DNA of 64,000 nt, from NCBI RefSeq assembly GCF_030295745.1, contig NZ_AP027291.1:5766001-5830000 (forward strand). Reading direction: 5' to 3'. The notes beneath the pieces are model-generated. The model was not told the DNA's origin, ran no database searches, and saw only the letters and a program-made list of their open reading frames with translations. Below are positions 52,494-59,759 of the stretch, in pieces. The DNA is from Mycolicibacterium sp. TUM20985 (GTDB taxonomy: Bacteria; Actinomycetota; Actinomycetes; Mycobacteriales; Mycobacteriaceae). Every line of letters starts with the position of its first letter. Position 1 is the stretch's first letter. The position numbers were made by a program, and so were the translations under genes.

Positions 52494-53729
52494 ATGACCA
52501 CCACCCCCACGGTGAGCACCGCTTCGAGCGCGCCGACGCCGTCGCGCCCGCCCACCCCACCGGGTGGACGGCTCCGTGCGGTGCTGCAGGGCAACTTCCG
52601 GCAGTACGGCATGGTGGCCGCGCTCGCGGTGATCGTCATCCTGTTCCAGGTCTGGACCAGTGGCATCCTGCTGAAGCCGTTGAACGTCACCAACATCGTC
52701 CAGCAGAACGGCTACATCCTGATCCTCGCGATCGGGATGGTCATCGTCATCATCTCCGGTCACATCGACCTTTCCGTCGGCTCGATCGCCGGGTTCGTCG
52801 GGGCGATGTCCGCCGTTCTGATGATCAAGAACGACATGCCGTGGCCGGTCGCGGTGGCCCTGTGCCTGGGGCTCGGTGCGCTGATCGGTGCGTGGCAAGG
52901 GTTTTGGATTGCCTACGTCGGCATCCCGTCGTTCATCGTGACCTTGGCGGGCATGCTGGTGTTCCGCGGCGCCACCCAGTATCTGTTGGAGGGGCAGTCC
53001 ATCGCGCCGTTCCCCCGCAGCTTCAGTCAGGTCAGCAGCGGCTTCCTGCCCGAGATCGGCGGCCCCGGGCTGTACCACTGGCCCACCGTCATCCTCGGGC
53101 TCTTCGTCATGGCGGCCGCCGTGTGGCAGCAGGTGCGGCAGCGAAGGACGCAGTCGCGCTACGGTTTCGAGGTCTCACCGCTGGGCTGGTTCGCATTCAA
53201 GTGCGCGGCCATCGTCGCCGCGCTGGCCGCCTTCACCCTGCTGTTGGCCAGCTATCGCGGCGTGCCCGTGGTCGGCATCATCCTCGCCGTCGCGTTCGTC
53301 ATCTACGCCTTCGTAATGCGAAGCACGGTCTTCGGCAGGCAGGTGTACGCGGTCGGCGGCAACGAGGCGGCCGCACGGCTGTCCGGCGTCAAGACCAAGC
53401 GGGTCACGTTCCTGGTCTTCGTCAACATGGGCCTGCTGTCGGCACTGGCCGGGCTGCTATTCGCGGCGCGGCTGAATTCCGCCACCCCGCAGGCCGGTAT
53501 CGGCATGGAACTCGAGGCCATCGCCGCGGCGTTCATCGGCGGTGCGTCGGCCAGCGGCGGTGTCGGCACCGTGCTCGGCGCGATCATCGGCGGCTTCGTC
53601 CTCGGCGTGCTGAACAACGGGATGTCGCTCATCGGCATCGGTAGCGACGTGCAGCAGGTGATCAAGGGTCTCGTCCTGCTGGCCGCCGTCGGCTTCGACA
53701 TCTACAACAAGAAGAAGGGTGGGTCATGA
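52494..53729 (+). CDS. mmsB: Multiple-monosaccharide ABC transporter permease MmsB
   Basis: 411 residues, about ten membrane helices. A Thr/Pro-rich N-terminus is followed by N-I-V-Q-Q-N-G-Y-I-L-I-L-A-I-G-M and I-I-S-G-H-I-D-L-S-V-G-S-I-A-G-F, then the coupling motif G-G-N-E-A-A-A-R-L-S-G. The extra central segment between helices, about 60 residues longer than in YjfF, is usual for the GguB/MmsB subgroup. ATG directly abuts the mmsA stop. Confidence 0.93.
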   Translation: MTTTPTVSTASSAPTPSRPPTPPGGRLRAVLQGNFRQYGMVAALAVIVILFQVWTSGILLKPLNVTNIVQQNGYILILAIGMVIVIISGHIDLSVGSIAGFVGAMSAVLMIKNDMPWPVAVALCLGLGALIGAWQGFWIAYVGIPSFIVTLAGMLVFRGATQYLLEGQSIAPFPRSFSQVSSGFLPEIGGPGLYHWPTVILGLFVMAAAVWQQVRQRRTQSRYGFEVSPLGWFAFKCAAIVAALAAFTLLLASYRGVPVVGIILAVAFVIYAFVMRSTVFGRQVYAVGGNEAAARLSGVKTKRVTFLVFVNMGLLSALAGLLFAARLNSATPQAGIGMELEAIAAAFIGGASASGGVGTVLGAIIGGFVLGVLNNGMSLIGIGSDVQQVIKGLVLLAAVGFDIYNKKKGGS

Positions 53730-53730
53730 C

Positions 53731-53964
53731 GTGCCGAACGACCACATCGCGGATCGCTTCGCCCACGACATCGTCACCTTCATGCGCAACTGGGCGCCCT
53801 ATGGAGGGCCGCCCGCCGACGAGGTGCTCCCCGCGTTCGGCTTGACCCGGGATCAACTCGTCCAGCGCTATCAGCAGATCCTCGCGGTCGAGGCGACCCG
53901 GCGGATGCGCGGTTACGCGGGCGTGCGGCCCACTACTCGCCTCGCCGCGGACACCGAGCGGTGA
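53731..53964 (+). CDS. Small hypothetical protein following mmsB
   Basis: 77 residues from a GTG at 53731, one base after the mmsB stop (a GTG at 53719, overlapping mmsB, is also open). It is helical and soluble, with F-M-R-N-W-A-P-Y-G-G-P-P-A-D-E-V-L-P-A-F-G and a C-terminal L-V-Q-R-Y-Q-Q-I-L. I recognise it only as a conserved mycobacterial hypothetical; the second half resembles a short helix-turn-helix-like stretch but no family can be assigned. Last gene of the transport operon. Confidence 0.68.
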   Translation: MPNDHIADRFAHDIVTFMRNWAPYGGPPADEVLPAFGLTRDQLVQRYQQILAVEATRRMRGYAGVRPTTRLAADTER

Positions 53965-53968
53965 CCGG

Positions 53969-54436
53969 TCAGGCAGATTCGGTTCCCGGCTCCGGTTCGC
54001 TGCGCCCCGCCATCGTCGTGTAGTCCTCCTGCACGGTGTCGCCGTGCTGGTTGAAGATCCGGCTGCGCAGGGTGAGGACGTCGGCCCCGAACGCCCGTCG
54101 CAGTGAGTCGATGCGGATCTCGCAGTAGAGCTGGTCGCCGGCCTTGATCGGCTGCAGGAACTTCAGGCCCTGTTCGGCCTGGATCAGCTTCTCCTCGAAG
54201 ATCGGGATGTTGGCGTGCTCGAAGAACGCCAGCTGCGCGCGGAGGCCCAGGATGGAGACGAAGGTCAGAGGGGCCAGGATTGCGTCGTGTCCCAGCGCGC
54301 GGGCGGCCTCGTCCTCGTAGTACGCCGGGTCGGTGTGCTTCACCGCGCTGGCGTACTGCCGAACCGCCTCCCGACCGACCTCATAGTGATCGGGGTACAG
54401 GTACGTCATGCCGACGATGTCTGGTGACAGGGCCAT
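53969..54436 (-). CDS. HadA/HadC-like (3R)-hydroxyacyl-ACP dehydratase subunit (MaoC-like)
   Basis: 155 residues. The sequence closely parallels mycobacterial HadA: M-A-L-S-P-D-I-V-G-M, Y-P-D-H-Y-E-V-G-R-E, A-P-L-T-F-V-S-I-L-G and a C-terminal D-Y-T-T-M-A-G-R. HadA/HadC are non-catalytic partners of HadB in the FAS-II dehydratase that makes mycolic acids; no hadB is adjacent, so this is a stand-alone paralogue that may form another complex. ATG at 54436. Divergent from the small SigF-driven gene. Confidence 0.87.
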   Translation of the reverse strand: MALSPDIVGMTYLYPDHYEVGREAVRQYASAVKHTDPAYYEDEAARALGHDAILAPLTFVSILGLRAQLAFFEHANIPIFEEKLIQAEQGLKFLQPIKAGDQLYCEIRIDSLRRAFGADVLTLRSRIFNQHGDTVQEDYTTMAGRSEPEPGTESA

Positions 54437-54473
54437 GGTCCCCAAACTTAGCCGGTATGCACCGGTGGGCACC

Positions 54474-54500
54474 GGTTTCGTCAGCGAAGGCGAAGGGTAT
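54474..54500 (+). promoter_or_regulatory. SigF promoter of the 41-residue protein gene
   Basis: GGTTT at 54474-54478, 16-base spacer, GGGTAT at 54495-54500: a perfect match to the mycobacterial SigF consensus. The start falls near 54507, three bases before the ATG. Confidence 0.75.
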
Positions 54501-54509
54501 CGCCAGCTC

Positions 54510-54635
54510 ATGACATCTTCGGAGCAGCCAAACGAGAACGACGAGATCGTGACCACGCCAGCCACACCGGGTGCCCAGGCGCTGCCGACCAGCGCGCCCG
54601 ATCCGGACGCCGGCGACGACGCCGCCGCCGAATGA
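54510..54635 (+). CDS. 41-residue acidic disordered protein, leaderless
   Basis: Begins at the ATG (54510) three bases after the predicted SigF start. Composition: Thr, Pro, Ala, Asp and Glu, no Cys or Trp, C-terminus D-A-G-D-D-A-A-A-E; it is expected to be disordered. There is no Shine-Dalgarno at useful distance, as in other leaderless genes here. The strong SigF promoter is the main reason to accept it. Function unknown. Confidence 0.6.
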   Translation: MTSSEQPNENDEIVTTPATPGAQALPTSAPDPDAGDDAAAE

Positions 54636-54678
54636 CGGTGTCAGGAATATCGGCGCCCCTGGCACCGTTGGCGAGCAC

Positions 54679-55101
54679 ATGACTGACAACACCGAGTTGA
54701 GCCCCACCGACTGGGTCCGCGAGCAGACCGAGCGCATCCTGGCGCAGGGCACCACGGACGGCGTCGAGGTGCTGGACCGGCCCATCGTGCTGTTCACCAC
54801 CACGGGCGTGAAGTCGGGCAAGCAGCGGTACGTGCCGCTGATGCGCGTCGAGGAGAACGGCCGCTACGCGATGGTCGCCTCCAAGGGCGGCGATCCCAAG
54901 CACCCGTCCTGGTACTTCAACGTCAAGGCCAACCCCACCGTCACCGTGCAGGACGGCGAGCAGACGACGACGCTCACCGCGCGTGAGGTCGACGGCGATG
55001 AGCGCGCGCACTGGTGGGAGCTGGCGGTCGCGGCCTACCCGCCGTACGCCGAGTACCAGACCAAGACCGATCGACAGATTCCCGTCTTCGTCCTGGAGTA
55101 G
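54679..55101 (+). CDS. Ddn-like deazaflavin (F420)-dependent nitroreductase family protein
   Basis: 140 residues of the split beta-barrel Ddn family: D-R-P-I-V-L-F-T-T-T-G-V-K-S-G-K-Q-R-Y-V-P-L (quoted in parts), S-K-G-G-D-P-K-H-P-S-W-Y-F-N-V-K-A-N-P and Y-P-P-Y-A-E-Y-Q-x-K-T-D-R-Q-I-P-V-F-V-L-E. The G-G-D-P/W-Y-x-N and K-T-D-R-x-I-P blocks bind F420. It reduces quinones or nitro compounds in relatives. 43 bases after the small SigF-driven gene. Confidence 0.9.
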   Translation: MTDNTELSPTDWVREQTERILAQGTTDGVEVLDRPIVLFTTTGVKSGKQRYVPLMRVEENGRYAMVASKGGDPKHPSWYFNVKANPTVTVQDGEQTTTLTAREVDGDERAHWWELAVAAYPPYAEYQTKTDRQIPVFVLE

Positions 55102-55128
55102 TTCACCCCTCCGGTGCTGACGGTGCCG

Positions 55129-56328
55129 CTACGACTTCGCCTCCATGGCCATCAGCACGGACGAGCGGCGACCCACTGCCTCCGATGGCGGTGCAATTTC
55201 CGGAGTGCGGAACTTGTGCTCGGACGAGGTCTCCGGCGCGTCGTCGGACGTGGCCGTGAGAAACCGATCTGGCAGGGCCAACTTCAGAATCGTTCGCAGG
55301 GTGAGCAGGTACTGGCGGGTCAACGCACCCGTGGTGTACGGCAGATCGTAGGTTGCGCAGACAGCCCTCACCCGCCGCGAGATCTCGGCATAACGGTTAC
55401 TGGGAAGGTCGGGGAAGAGGTGGTGCTCGATCTGGTAACAGAGATTGCCGCTCATGAAGGCCATGGTGGGCCCTGCGTTGAAGTTCGCCGTTCCCAGCAT
55501 CTGGCGCAGATACCATGCTGGCTTCGTCTCGTCTGCGAGTGCGGCTTCCGTGAACTTCTCTGCGCCGTCGGCGAAGTGCCCACAACAGATCACCACGTAG
55601 GCCCACACGTTGCGGAGGAAATTTGCCGTCGCGTTGGCCTTCAGCGTCCGACGCCATCTGCGCCCGCTGAACAGGGGTAGAAGCACGTAGTCCTTGCCCA
55701 CCTGACGGGCAGTCTTGCGGGCAAAGGCGGCGACGGTAGCGGAGTCAGTGGTGGCCGCGCTCGCACGTTCCCGCTCGGAATGGAGGTCGTGAAGCGCAAT
55801 GCCCCACTCAAAGGTCAGCGCCATCAGCATGTTTCGCAAAGGCTGCGTCAGATTGGCGACTCTCCACTGTTCATCGCGGGTCACCCTCATGACTCCGTAA
55901 CCGAGATCTTCGTCGACACCGACGACGTTGGTGAAGACGTGATGGCGGTAGTTGTGCGAATAGCGCCACTGCGACGACGGGCCCACCATGTCCCACTCCC
56001 AGGTGGTGGAGTGAATCTCGGGATCGTTCATCCAATCCCATTGTCCGTGCCCGATGTTATGGGCGAGCTCCATGTTCTCGATGCTCTTGGCGACAGCCAG
56101 TGCAGTGGTTCCCACGGCCCAACCAAGCCTGCCCTTGCTCAGGCCGATCGTGAGTCGTGCGGCGATGTCGAGGCCGCGTTGCAAGAGGATCGTGCGACAG
56201 ATATAGGCGCGATCCTGCTCGCCCCGAGAGTCCTCGACGTCAGCGCGAATTTCGTCGAGCTCGGCCGCGAACGCCTCGAGGTCCGCAGTGCTGAGATGGG
56301 CGTACTTGGCGACGTCGGTGATGGCCAT
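55129..56328 (-). CDS. Membrane fatty-acid (acyl-CoA) desaturase
   Basis: 399 residues. Three His boxes are visible: H-N-I-G-H near residue 95, H-N-Y-R-H-H near residue 127 and Q-I-E-H-H-L-F-P near residue 315, the diiron ligands of membrane desaturases (DesA3-like). It needs a membrane electron donor not encoded here. ATG at 56328 (ATGGCCATCACC). Base composition is slightly lower in GC than its surroundings and a long spacer precedes it, which may reflect separate acquisition. Confidence 0.9.
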   Translation of the reverse strand: MAITDVAKYAHLSTADLEAFAAELDEIRADVEDSRGEQDRAYICRTILLQRGLDIAARLTIGLSKGRLGWAVGTTALAVAKSIENMELAHNIGHGQWDWMNDPEIHSTTWEWDMVGPSSQWRYSHNYRHHVFTNVVGVDEDLGYGVMRVTRDEQWRVANLTQPLRNMLMALTFEWGIALHDLHSERERASAATTDSATVAAFARKTARQVGKDYVLLPLFSGRRWRRTLKANATANFLRNVWAYVVICCGHFADGAEKFTEAALADETKPAWYLRQMLGTANFNAGPTMAFMSGNLCYQIEHHLFPDLPSNRYAEISRRVRAVCATYDLPYTTGALTRQYLLTLRTILKLALPDRFLTATSDDAPETSSEHKFRTPEIAPPSEAVGRRSSVLMAMEAKS

Positions 56329-56896
56329 GAGGTGCCTTTTCTAGGATGCTCGCCACCATCGGGAAGCCGGGAAGCAAGACGAGCAAACACACTTGCGTCG
56401 ACCGGGGGCCAGGGGGCCAGGGAGTCGTCTGACCCTTCTTGTATGCCCATCCTGATGCCGTCAAAACTGCGCGTGACAGCGTTCACAGCTGCGGACATCA
56501 CATGCGCAGGTTTACGACCGAAGTTGGCAGGCTATGAGTAATGCCCTTGCCGCCCAGGGATTCTCCACTAGGCCCAGCAATGATCCGTTGATTTGCGAGC
56601 CCTCCACCGCCCTCGATTTGGAACGGAAGCTACTCGCAGGTAACCTCGGCGACGTTGGTGCTACAGACTGCTGGCACCGATCCGTCTAGGCAATTTGCCT
56701 CGGCGCCAGACTTCATTCGACCAGTTCATGACCGCCTGCGATCAGGCCCCGCCGCAAATGCGGCGGTCAAGCGGCAAACACCAAATTTCTGCAAGCCCGA
56801 TCACTGCTGCGGTCACGCTGTCGCGTCTGCGCCCATGGAAAGTTGCCAGCTCACTGCCGGTTCACCCTTGAACCGGCGTCCGTAGAGGAGTACTAC
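56329..56896. other. 568-bp intergenic spacer with two perfect hairpins
   Basis: No convincing gene. Two inverted repeats: CCGCCGCA/TGCGGCGG around AA (56749-56766) and GCCGGTTCA/TGAACCGGC around CCCT (56856-56877), the second just before the ribosome-binding site of the next gene, where it could regulate translation. Composition is less GC-rich than its neighbours. Confidence 0.6.
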
Positions 56897-57229
56897 ATGA
56901 CCACGAACAATCCCACCGCGCATGGTTCCACCACCGCGAACCGGCCTGCCGCGCCGATGGCCCACAGCTCGGCCGAGTCCCATGCCGTGCGAGTCCCAGC
57001 GCGTCGCAGCGACGAAACCAAAGTGGCCTTCAAGACGACCGAGTTCATCGTCTACGTCTTGGCCGTCATCGGCGTTCTGATCGCGTCGTTCGTCGTCAGC
57101 ACCACTGACGCGCACGAGGACTACTTCAGGGCCGACCGCGCGTGGTTCTACGTCGTGCTGCTGACCATCGGCTACATGGTGAGTCGTGGCCTGGCAAAGT
57201 CCGGCAGCCGCCACAGCGACGACGCCTAA
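56897..57229 (+). CDS. Small two-helix membrane protein
   Basis: 110 residues from the ATG at 56897, preceded by AGAGGAG. A basic, Ala/Thr/Ser-rich N-terminus is followed by two hydrophobic helices (F-I-V-Y-V-L-A-V-I-G-V-L-I-A-S-F-V-V and W-F-Y-V-V-L-L-T-I-G-Y-M-V-S) and a short basic tail. This is a common type of mycobacterial membrane protein of unknown role. A perfect hairpin sits before the ribosome-binding site and a strong terminator follows. Confidence 0.78.
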   Translation: MTTNNPTAHGSTTANRPAAPMAHSSAESHAVRVPARRSDETKVAFKTTEFIVYVLAVIGVLIASFVVSTTDAHEDYFRADRAWFYVVLLTIGYMVSRGLAKSGSRHSDDA

Positions 57230-57243
57230 CCCGACTAGAAACG

Positions 57244-57283
57244 ACTACCCCCGCCAGCGCACTGTCGCGTTGGCGGGGGTAGT
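57244..57283 (+). terminator. Hairpin terminator after the two-helix membrane protein
   Basis: ACTACCCCCGCCA (57244-57256) pairs with TGGCGGGGGTAGT (57271-57283), and GCGC/GCGT extend the stem inward to a 17-bp helix with one GU pair around a 6-base loop. Confidence 0.85.
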
Positions 57284-57353
57284 TGCGTTGTACTACAGCG
57301 GCATCCGTATTCGCTGCCGTGCTCGATGGGACGTGGCCGGTGTGGAGCCTGCG

Positions 57354-57608
57354 TCACCACCTGTCCATCAACCCCGCAACCTGCAGTAGGTAGAGGACCG
57401 CGACGGTGAGGAAGATGGCAATCAGCACGCCCACCACGACCATCCCCCCCACCATCGCAGGGGTGAACCTGCTCCGGGGCGGTGGGTCCTGGTTGGCCGT
57501 TGCCGACGTCGACCCCGAATCAGGGGGAGTCTCACCGGGTTCGACGCCGTGCGCGCTCCCCACGGTGGGCATCTCGACGGGATCGGGGTCTGGCGGTACT
57601 GCGGTCAT
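57354..57608 (-). CDS. Small single-helix membrane protein
   Basis: 84 residues from the ATG at 57608. A Pro/Asp/Thr-rich N-terminal half (about 45 residues) is followed by R-S-R-F and one hydrophobic helix (M-V-G-G-M-V-V-V-G-V-L-I-A-I-F-L-T-V-A-V). It has no visible Shine-Dalgarno of its own; instead its ATG overlaps the stop of a short ORF that has a perfect AGGAGG (57605-57637), so translation is probably coupled. The start at 57671 in the same frame lies over the predicted promoter and is rejected. Confidence 0.75.
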   Translation of the reverse strand: MTAVPPDPDPVEMPTVGSAHGVEPGETPPDSGSTSATANQDPPPRSRFTPAMVGGMVVVGVLIAIFLTVAVLYLLQVAGLMDRW

Positions 57609-57637
57609 CGTGTGACGAACGTATCGAGCATCTTCAT
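57605..57637 (-). CDS. 10-residue upstream ORF (leader peptide candidate)
   Basis: Encodes MKMLDTFVTR and stop. AGGAGG at 57649-57644 lies 6 bases before its ATG, and its TGA overlaps the ATG of the membrane-protein gene (ATGA). Best seen as a translational leader that feeds ribosomes into the downstream gene. Confidence 0.6.
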   Translation of the reverse strand: MKMLDTFVTR

Positions 57638-57669
57638 GATTAGCCTCCTGTAGCCCTGGTCTAGGGCGC

Positions 57670-57695
57670 ATCCCCGCCGCCCGGGACCCTCAAAC
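57670..57695 (-). promoter_or_regulatory. SigF-like promoter of the leader peptide/membrane-protein unit
   Basis: Minus strand: GTTT at 57695-57692, 16-base spacer, GGGGAT at 57675-57670 (one mismatch to GGGTAT). Start near 57663, giving a leader of about 25 bases before the short ORF. Confidence 0.5.
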
Positions 57696-57792
57696 TCGCA
57701 AGGTCCGCCGAGAGCGCCACAGAGGTGGCCTATTCCTTATCGTGACCTTATCTTTTCCTTAGCTTTCTTAGACGAGGTGTACCGTCGGCACC

Positions 57793-58473
57793 ATGAATCA
57801 CTCCCGAATCCGAACAGTGCTGGTGACGGGCGCGTCGAGGGGCATCGGCGCGGAGGTGGCTCAGCAGCTCGCCAGCCCGGACACCCACGTCATCGTGAAT
57901 TACCGACAGAAGACGGACCGGGCGGAGGCCGTCGCGCAGACCATCCGCGAGGCAGGCGGCCTCGCGTCGACGTTGGGCGCCGACATCTCCGATGAGGCCG
58001 AACGGGTCGCGATGATGGCAACGATCGCTGCGCGATTCGGCGGCCTCGACGCGCTCGTCCTGAACGCCTCGGGCGGCCCCGATCTGGGTACCGACCCCCA
58101 GTACGCGATGCGCCTCAACCGGGACGCGCAGCGTCACCTCGCGCAGCTCGCCGTACCGCTGATGCCGGCGGGCGCGCGCATCGTGTTCGTGACCAGCCAC
58201 CAGGCTCACTTCTTCCCGAACAAGGCTGTGCCGAAGGGTTACTCGGCCGTCGCCGCGAGCAAGCGGGCGGGAGAAACGGCGCTCTACACGATGCGGTTCG
58301 TCTTCAGTCGGTCTGGCGTCGGCCTGACCGTGGTTTCCGGGGACGTGACCGATGGAACGAGTGTCGTGCCGACCGTGGACGAATTCGCCCGAGCCATCGT
58401 CGCTGCGACCATTGCCAAGAACCCGCCGGGAATCGTGTACGTGGGTTCGGCCGACTACCGCATGACCGCATAA
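57793..58473 (+). CDS. SDR-family protein with displaced active-site Tyr
   Basis: 226 residues. V-T-G-A-S-R-G-I-G-A-E-V is the NAD(P) motif; N-A-S-G, T-S-H and a Y-S-A-V-A-A-S-K-R-A-G-E block follow. In most SDRs the catalytic pair is Y-x3-K; here Tyr and Lys are separated by six residues, a pattern also seen in a known subgroup with Y-x-P-V-A-x-S-K-R-A-G-E. It may be a genuine but distinct reductase, or have lost the normal mechanism. Substrate unknown. Stands alone. Confidence 0.82.
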   Translation: MNHSRIRTVLVTGASRGIGAEVAQQLASPDTHVIVNYRQKTDRAEAVAQTIREAGGLASTLGADISDEAERVAMMATIAARFGGLDALVLNASGGPDLGTDPQYAMRLNRDAQRHLAQLAVPLMPAGARIVFVTSHQAHFFPNKAVPKGYSAVAASKRAGETALYTMRFVFSRSGVGLTVVSGDVTDGTSVVPTVDEFARAIVAATIAKNPPGIVYVGSADYRMTA

Positions 58474-58806
58474 GCGAATTCGTCATTCAATGCGTCGCTA
58501 CTCGGCGCATTGCCTTTGTTCGAATTGCCGAACGCCGTCAAAAGGCTCGAATTGCCGACGATTCGATCAAGAAATGATCTCGCCGGACGCATGGGGCTCC
58601 ATACTGGGCAGTGGGTCTCGAGCTGCTGAAAGACGTTGGAATCGAAGGGTTTTGTCACTGCGCGGCCACGGGGCGGTCACAGTTCGACTCATTACCTGCG
58701 GACGCGATAATTAGCGCGCGTCACCTCTGGACACCATTTACGCGCTGCTATACCGTTCGGGTGAAGAATTGCAACAGTGTCATTCAGGAAAGAAATGAGG
58801 AGGTCG
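58474..58806. other. 333-bp spacer before the repeat-protein gene, lower in GC
   Basis: No gene is supported. TATACC at 58748-58753 with TGGACA 15 bases upstream is a possible but poorly spaced promoter for the following gene. The stretch is clearly richer in A/T than the surrounding coding DNA. Confidence 0.5.
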
Positions 58807-59415
58807 ATGGTGACGATTATCTTTGATCGTTCCGCTATCAAGATAGTCGCCGGCGCAGGACTATGCGCGGTCGCCGTGGCCTTGAGCCCGCAGGCCGCGG
58901 CGGTGCCGTTGCTCACGGGTGGAACGAACTGCGTTGAGGATCTTGCGGGCGGGTTCGCTCCTGGCGGCGGTGCACCGGCTGCCGGTGGCGGAGCCGTGGC
59001 GGGCGCCGGCGGTGGCGGTGGCGGCGCGCCGTGTAGCGCCCCGGCGGTCCAGTCGGCGGGGATCGTGCCCGCCGCACTGCCGGGGCCGGTGCCCGTCGCG
59101 GCACCCGTCCCAGTCGCCGCACCGATCCCGGTCGGCGCACCAGTCCCCGTCGGCGCACCGATCCCGGTGGGCGCACCAGTCCCCGTTGGGGCACCAGTCC
59201 CGGTTGGCGCACCCGTGCCCGTCGGGGCACCCATCCCGATCGGCGCACCGATTGCCGTGGCAGCCGGCGCCCCGGCGGCCGTACCGGGAGCGGTCATGGC
59301 GCCACTCACCGAGATGGGCGGCGCGGCAAAGGACAAGGGCGCGATGAACATTCAGCCGCCCTCTGGAGACGGTGTGACACCTGGAGTGCCGCTCCTGCCC
59401 GGCCCGACGGGCTGA
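58807..59415 (+). CDS. Secreted Pro/Val/Gly/Ala hexapeptide-repeat protein
   Basis: About 202 residues. A Sec signal peptide (V-A-G-A-G-L-C-A-V-A-V-A-L, ending Q-A-A-A-V-P) is followed by a short Cys-containing part with Gly runs, then about nine copies of a [V/I]-P-V-[G/A]-A-P-type hexapeptide and a disordered C-terminus. AGGAGG lies 6 bases before a GTG at 58810, which may be the true start rather than the ATG at 58807. Likely a cell-wall-associated or extracellular structural protein; such proline-rich repeats occur in mycobacterial envelope proteins. The L,D-transpeptidase gene lies 344 bases further on, read from the other strand. Confidence 0.78.
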   Translation: MVTIIFDRSAIKIVAGAGLCAVAVALSPQAAAVPLLTGGTNCVEDLAGGFAPGGGAPAAGGGAVAGAGGGGGGAPCSAPAVQSAGIVPAALPGPVPVAAPVPVAAPIPVGAPVPVGAPIPVGAPVPVGAPVPVGAPVPVGAPIPIGAPIAVAAGAPAAVPGAVMAPLTEMGGAAKDKGAMNIQPPSGDGVTPGVPLLPGPTG

Positions 59416-59436
59416 TCCGCACCTGCAATTCCCCCG

Positions 59437-59474
59437 ACTGCACGCTCGTCGAATACCAACGACGAGCGTGCAGT
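59437..59474 (+). terminator. Hairpin terminator of the repeat-protein gene
   Basis: ACTGCACGCTCGTCG (59437-59451) pairs perfectly with CGACGAGCGTGCAGT (59460-59474), an 8-base loop between: a 15-bp stem 22 bases after the stop. Confidence 0.85.
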
Positions 59475-59557
59475 TGGCGTTTGGCGTCAGACCGACGTCC
59501 GGGCCCGGAACGCGCCTGTATCCAGGTGTGCCTGGAACTTCGCGCTATGCGCGTCCT

Positions 59558-59705
59558 CGACACCAGGGTCGCCATTCCGCTAGTCGAGCGTCGAATCCAC
59601 GACCGTGGTGCAGCAATCGCGGCCGGGACCCACCGTTGAGCTTCGACATCGACACCAGGGTCGCCAGATCGCGCGCCGACGGCCAGAGCCACGACCGTGG
59701 TGCAG
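59558..59705. repeat. Two copies of a paired 17-bp + 17-bp repeat
   Basis: Copy A: CGACACCAGGGTCGCCA at 59558-59574 and CCACGACCGTGGTGCAG at 59597-59613. Copy B: the same two blocks at 59650-59666 and 59689-59705. The spacing between blocks is 22 bases in both, while the intervening sequence differs. CCACG-AC-CGTGG is itself an inverted repeat. Confidence 0.85.
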
Positions 59706-59759
59706 GGAACGTGCATAGCGCTTCATTCGGGCACATCCCGAAAGGAGCTATCCCGCAGC

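Larger units (their letters stand above)
59416..59759. other. 344-bp spacer between convergent genes
   Basis: Contains the terminator above and the paired repeats described next. I see no gene; short open frames here have no ribosome-binding site or recognisable domain. Confidence 0.55.

Noticed and set aside
59416..59759. CRISPR-like or insertion-sequence remnant in the repeat-bearing spacer.
   Set aside because: Only two copies, no regular spacers, no transposase fragment and no target duplication.
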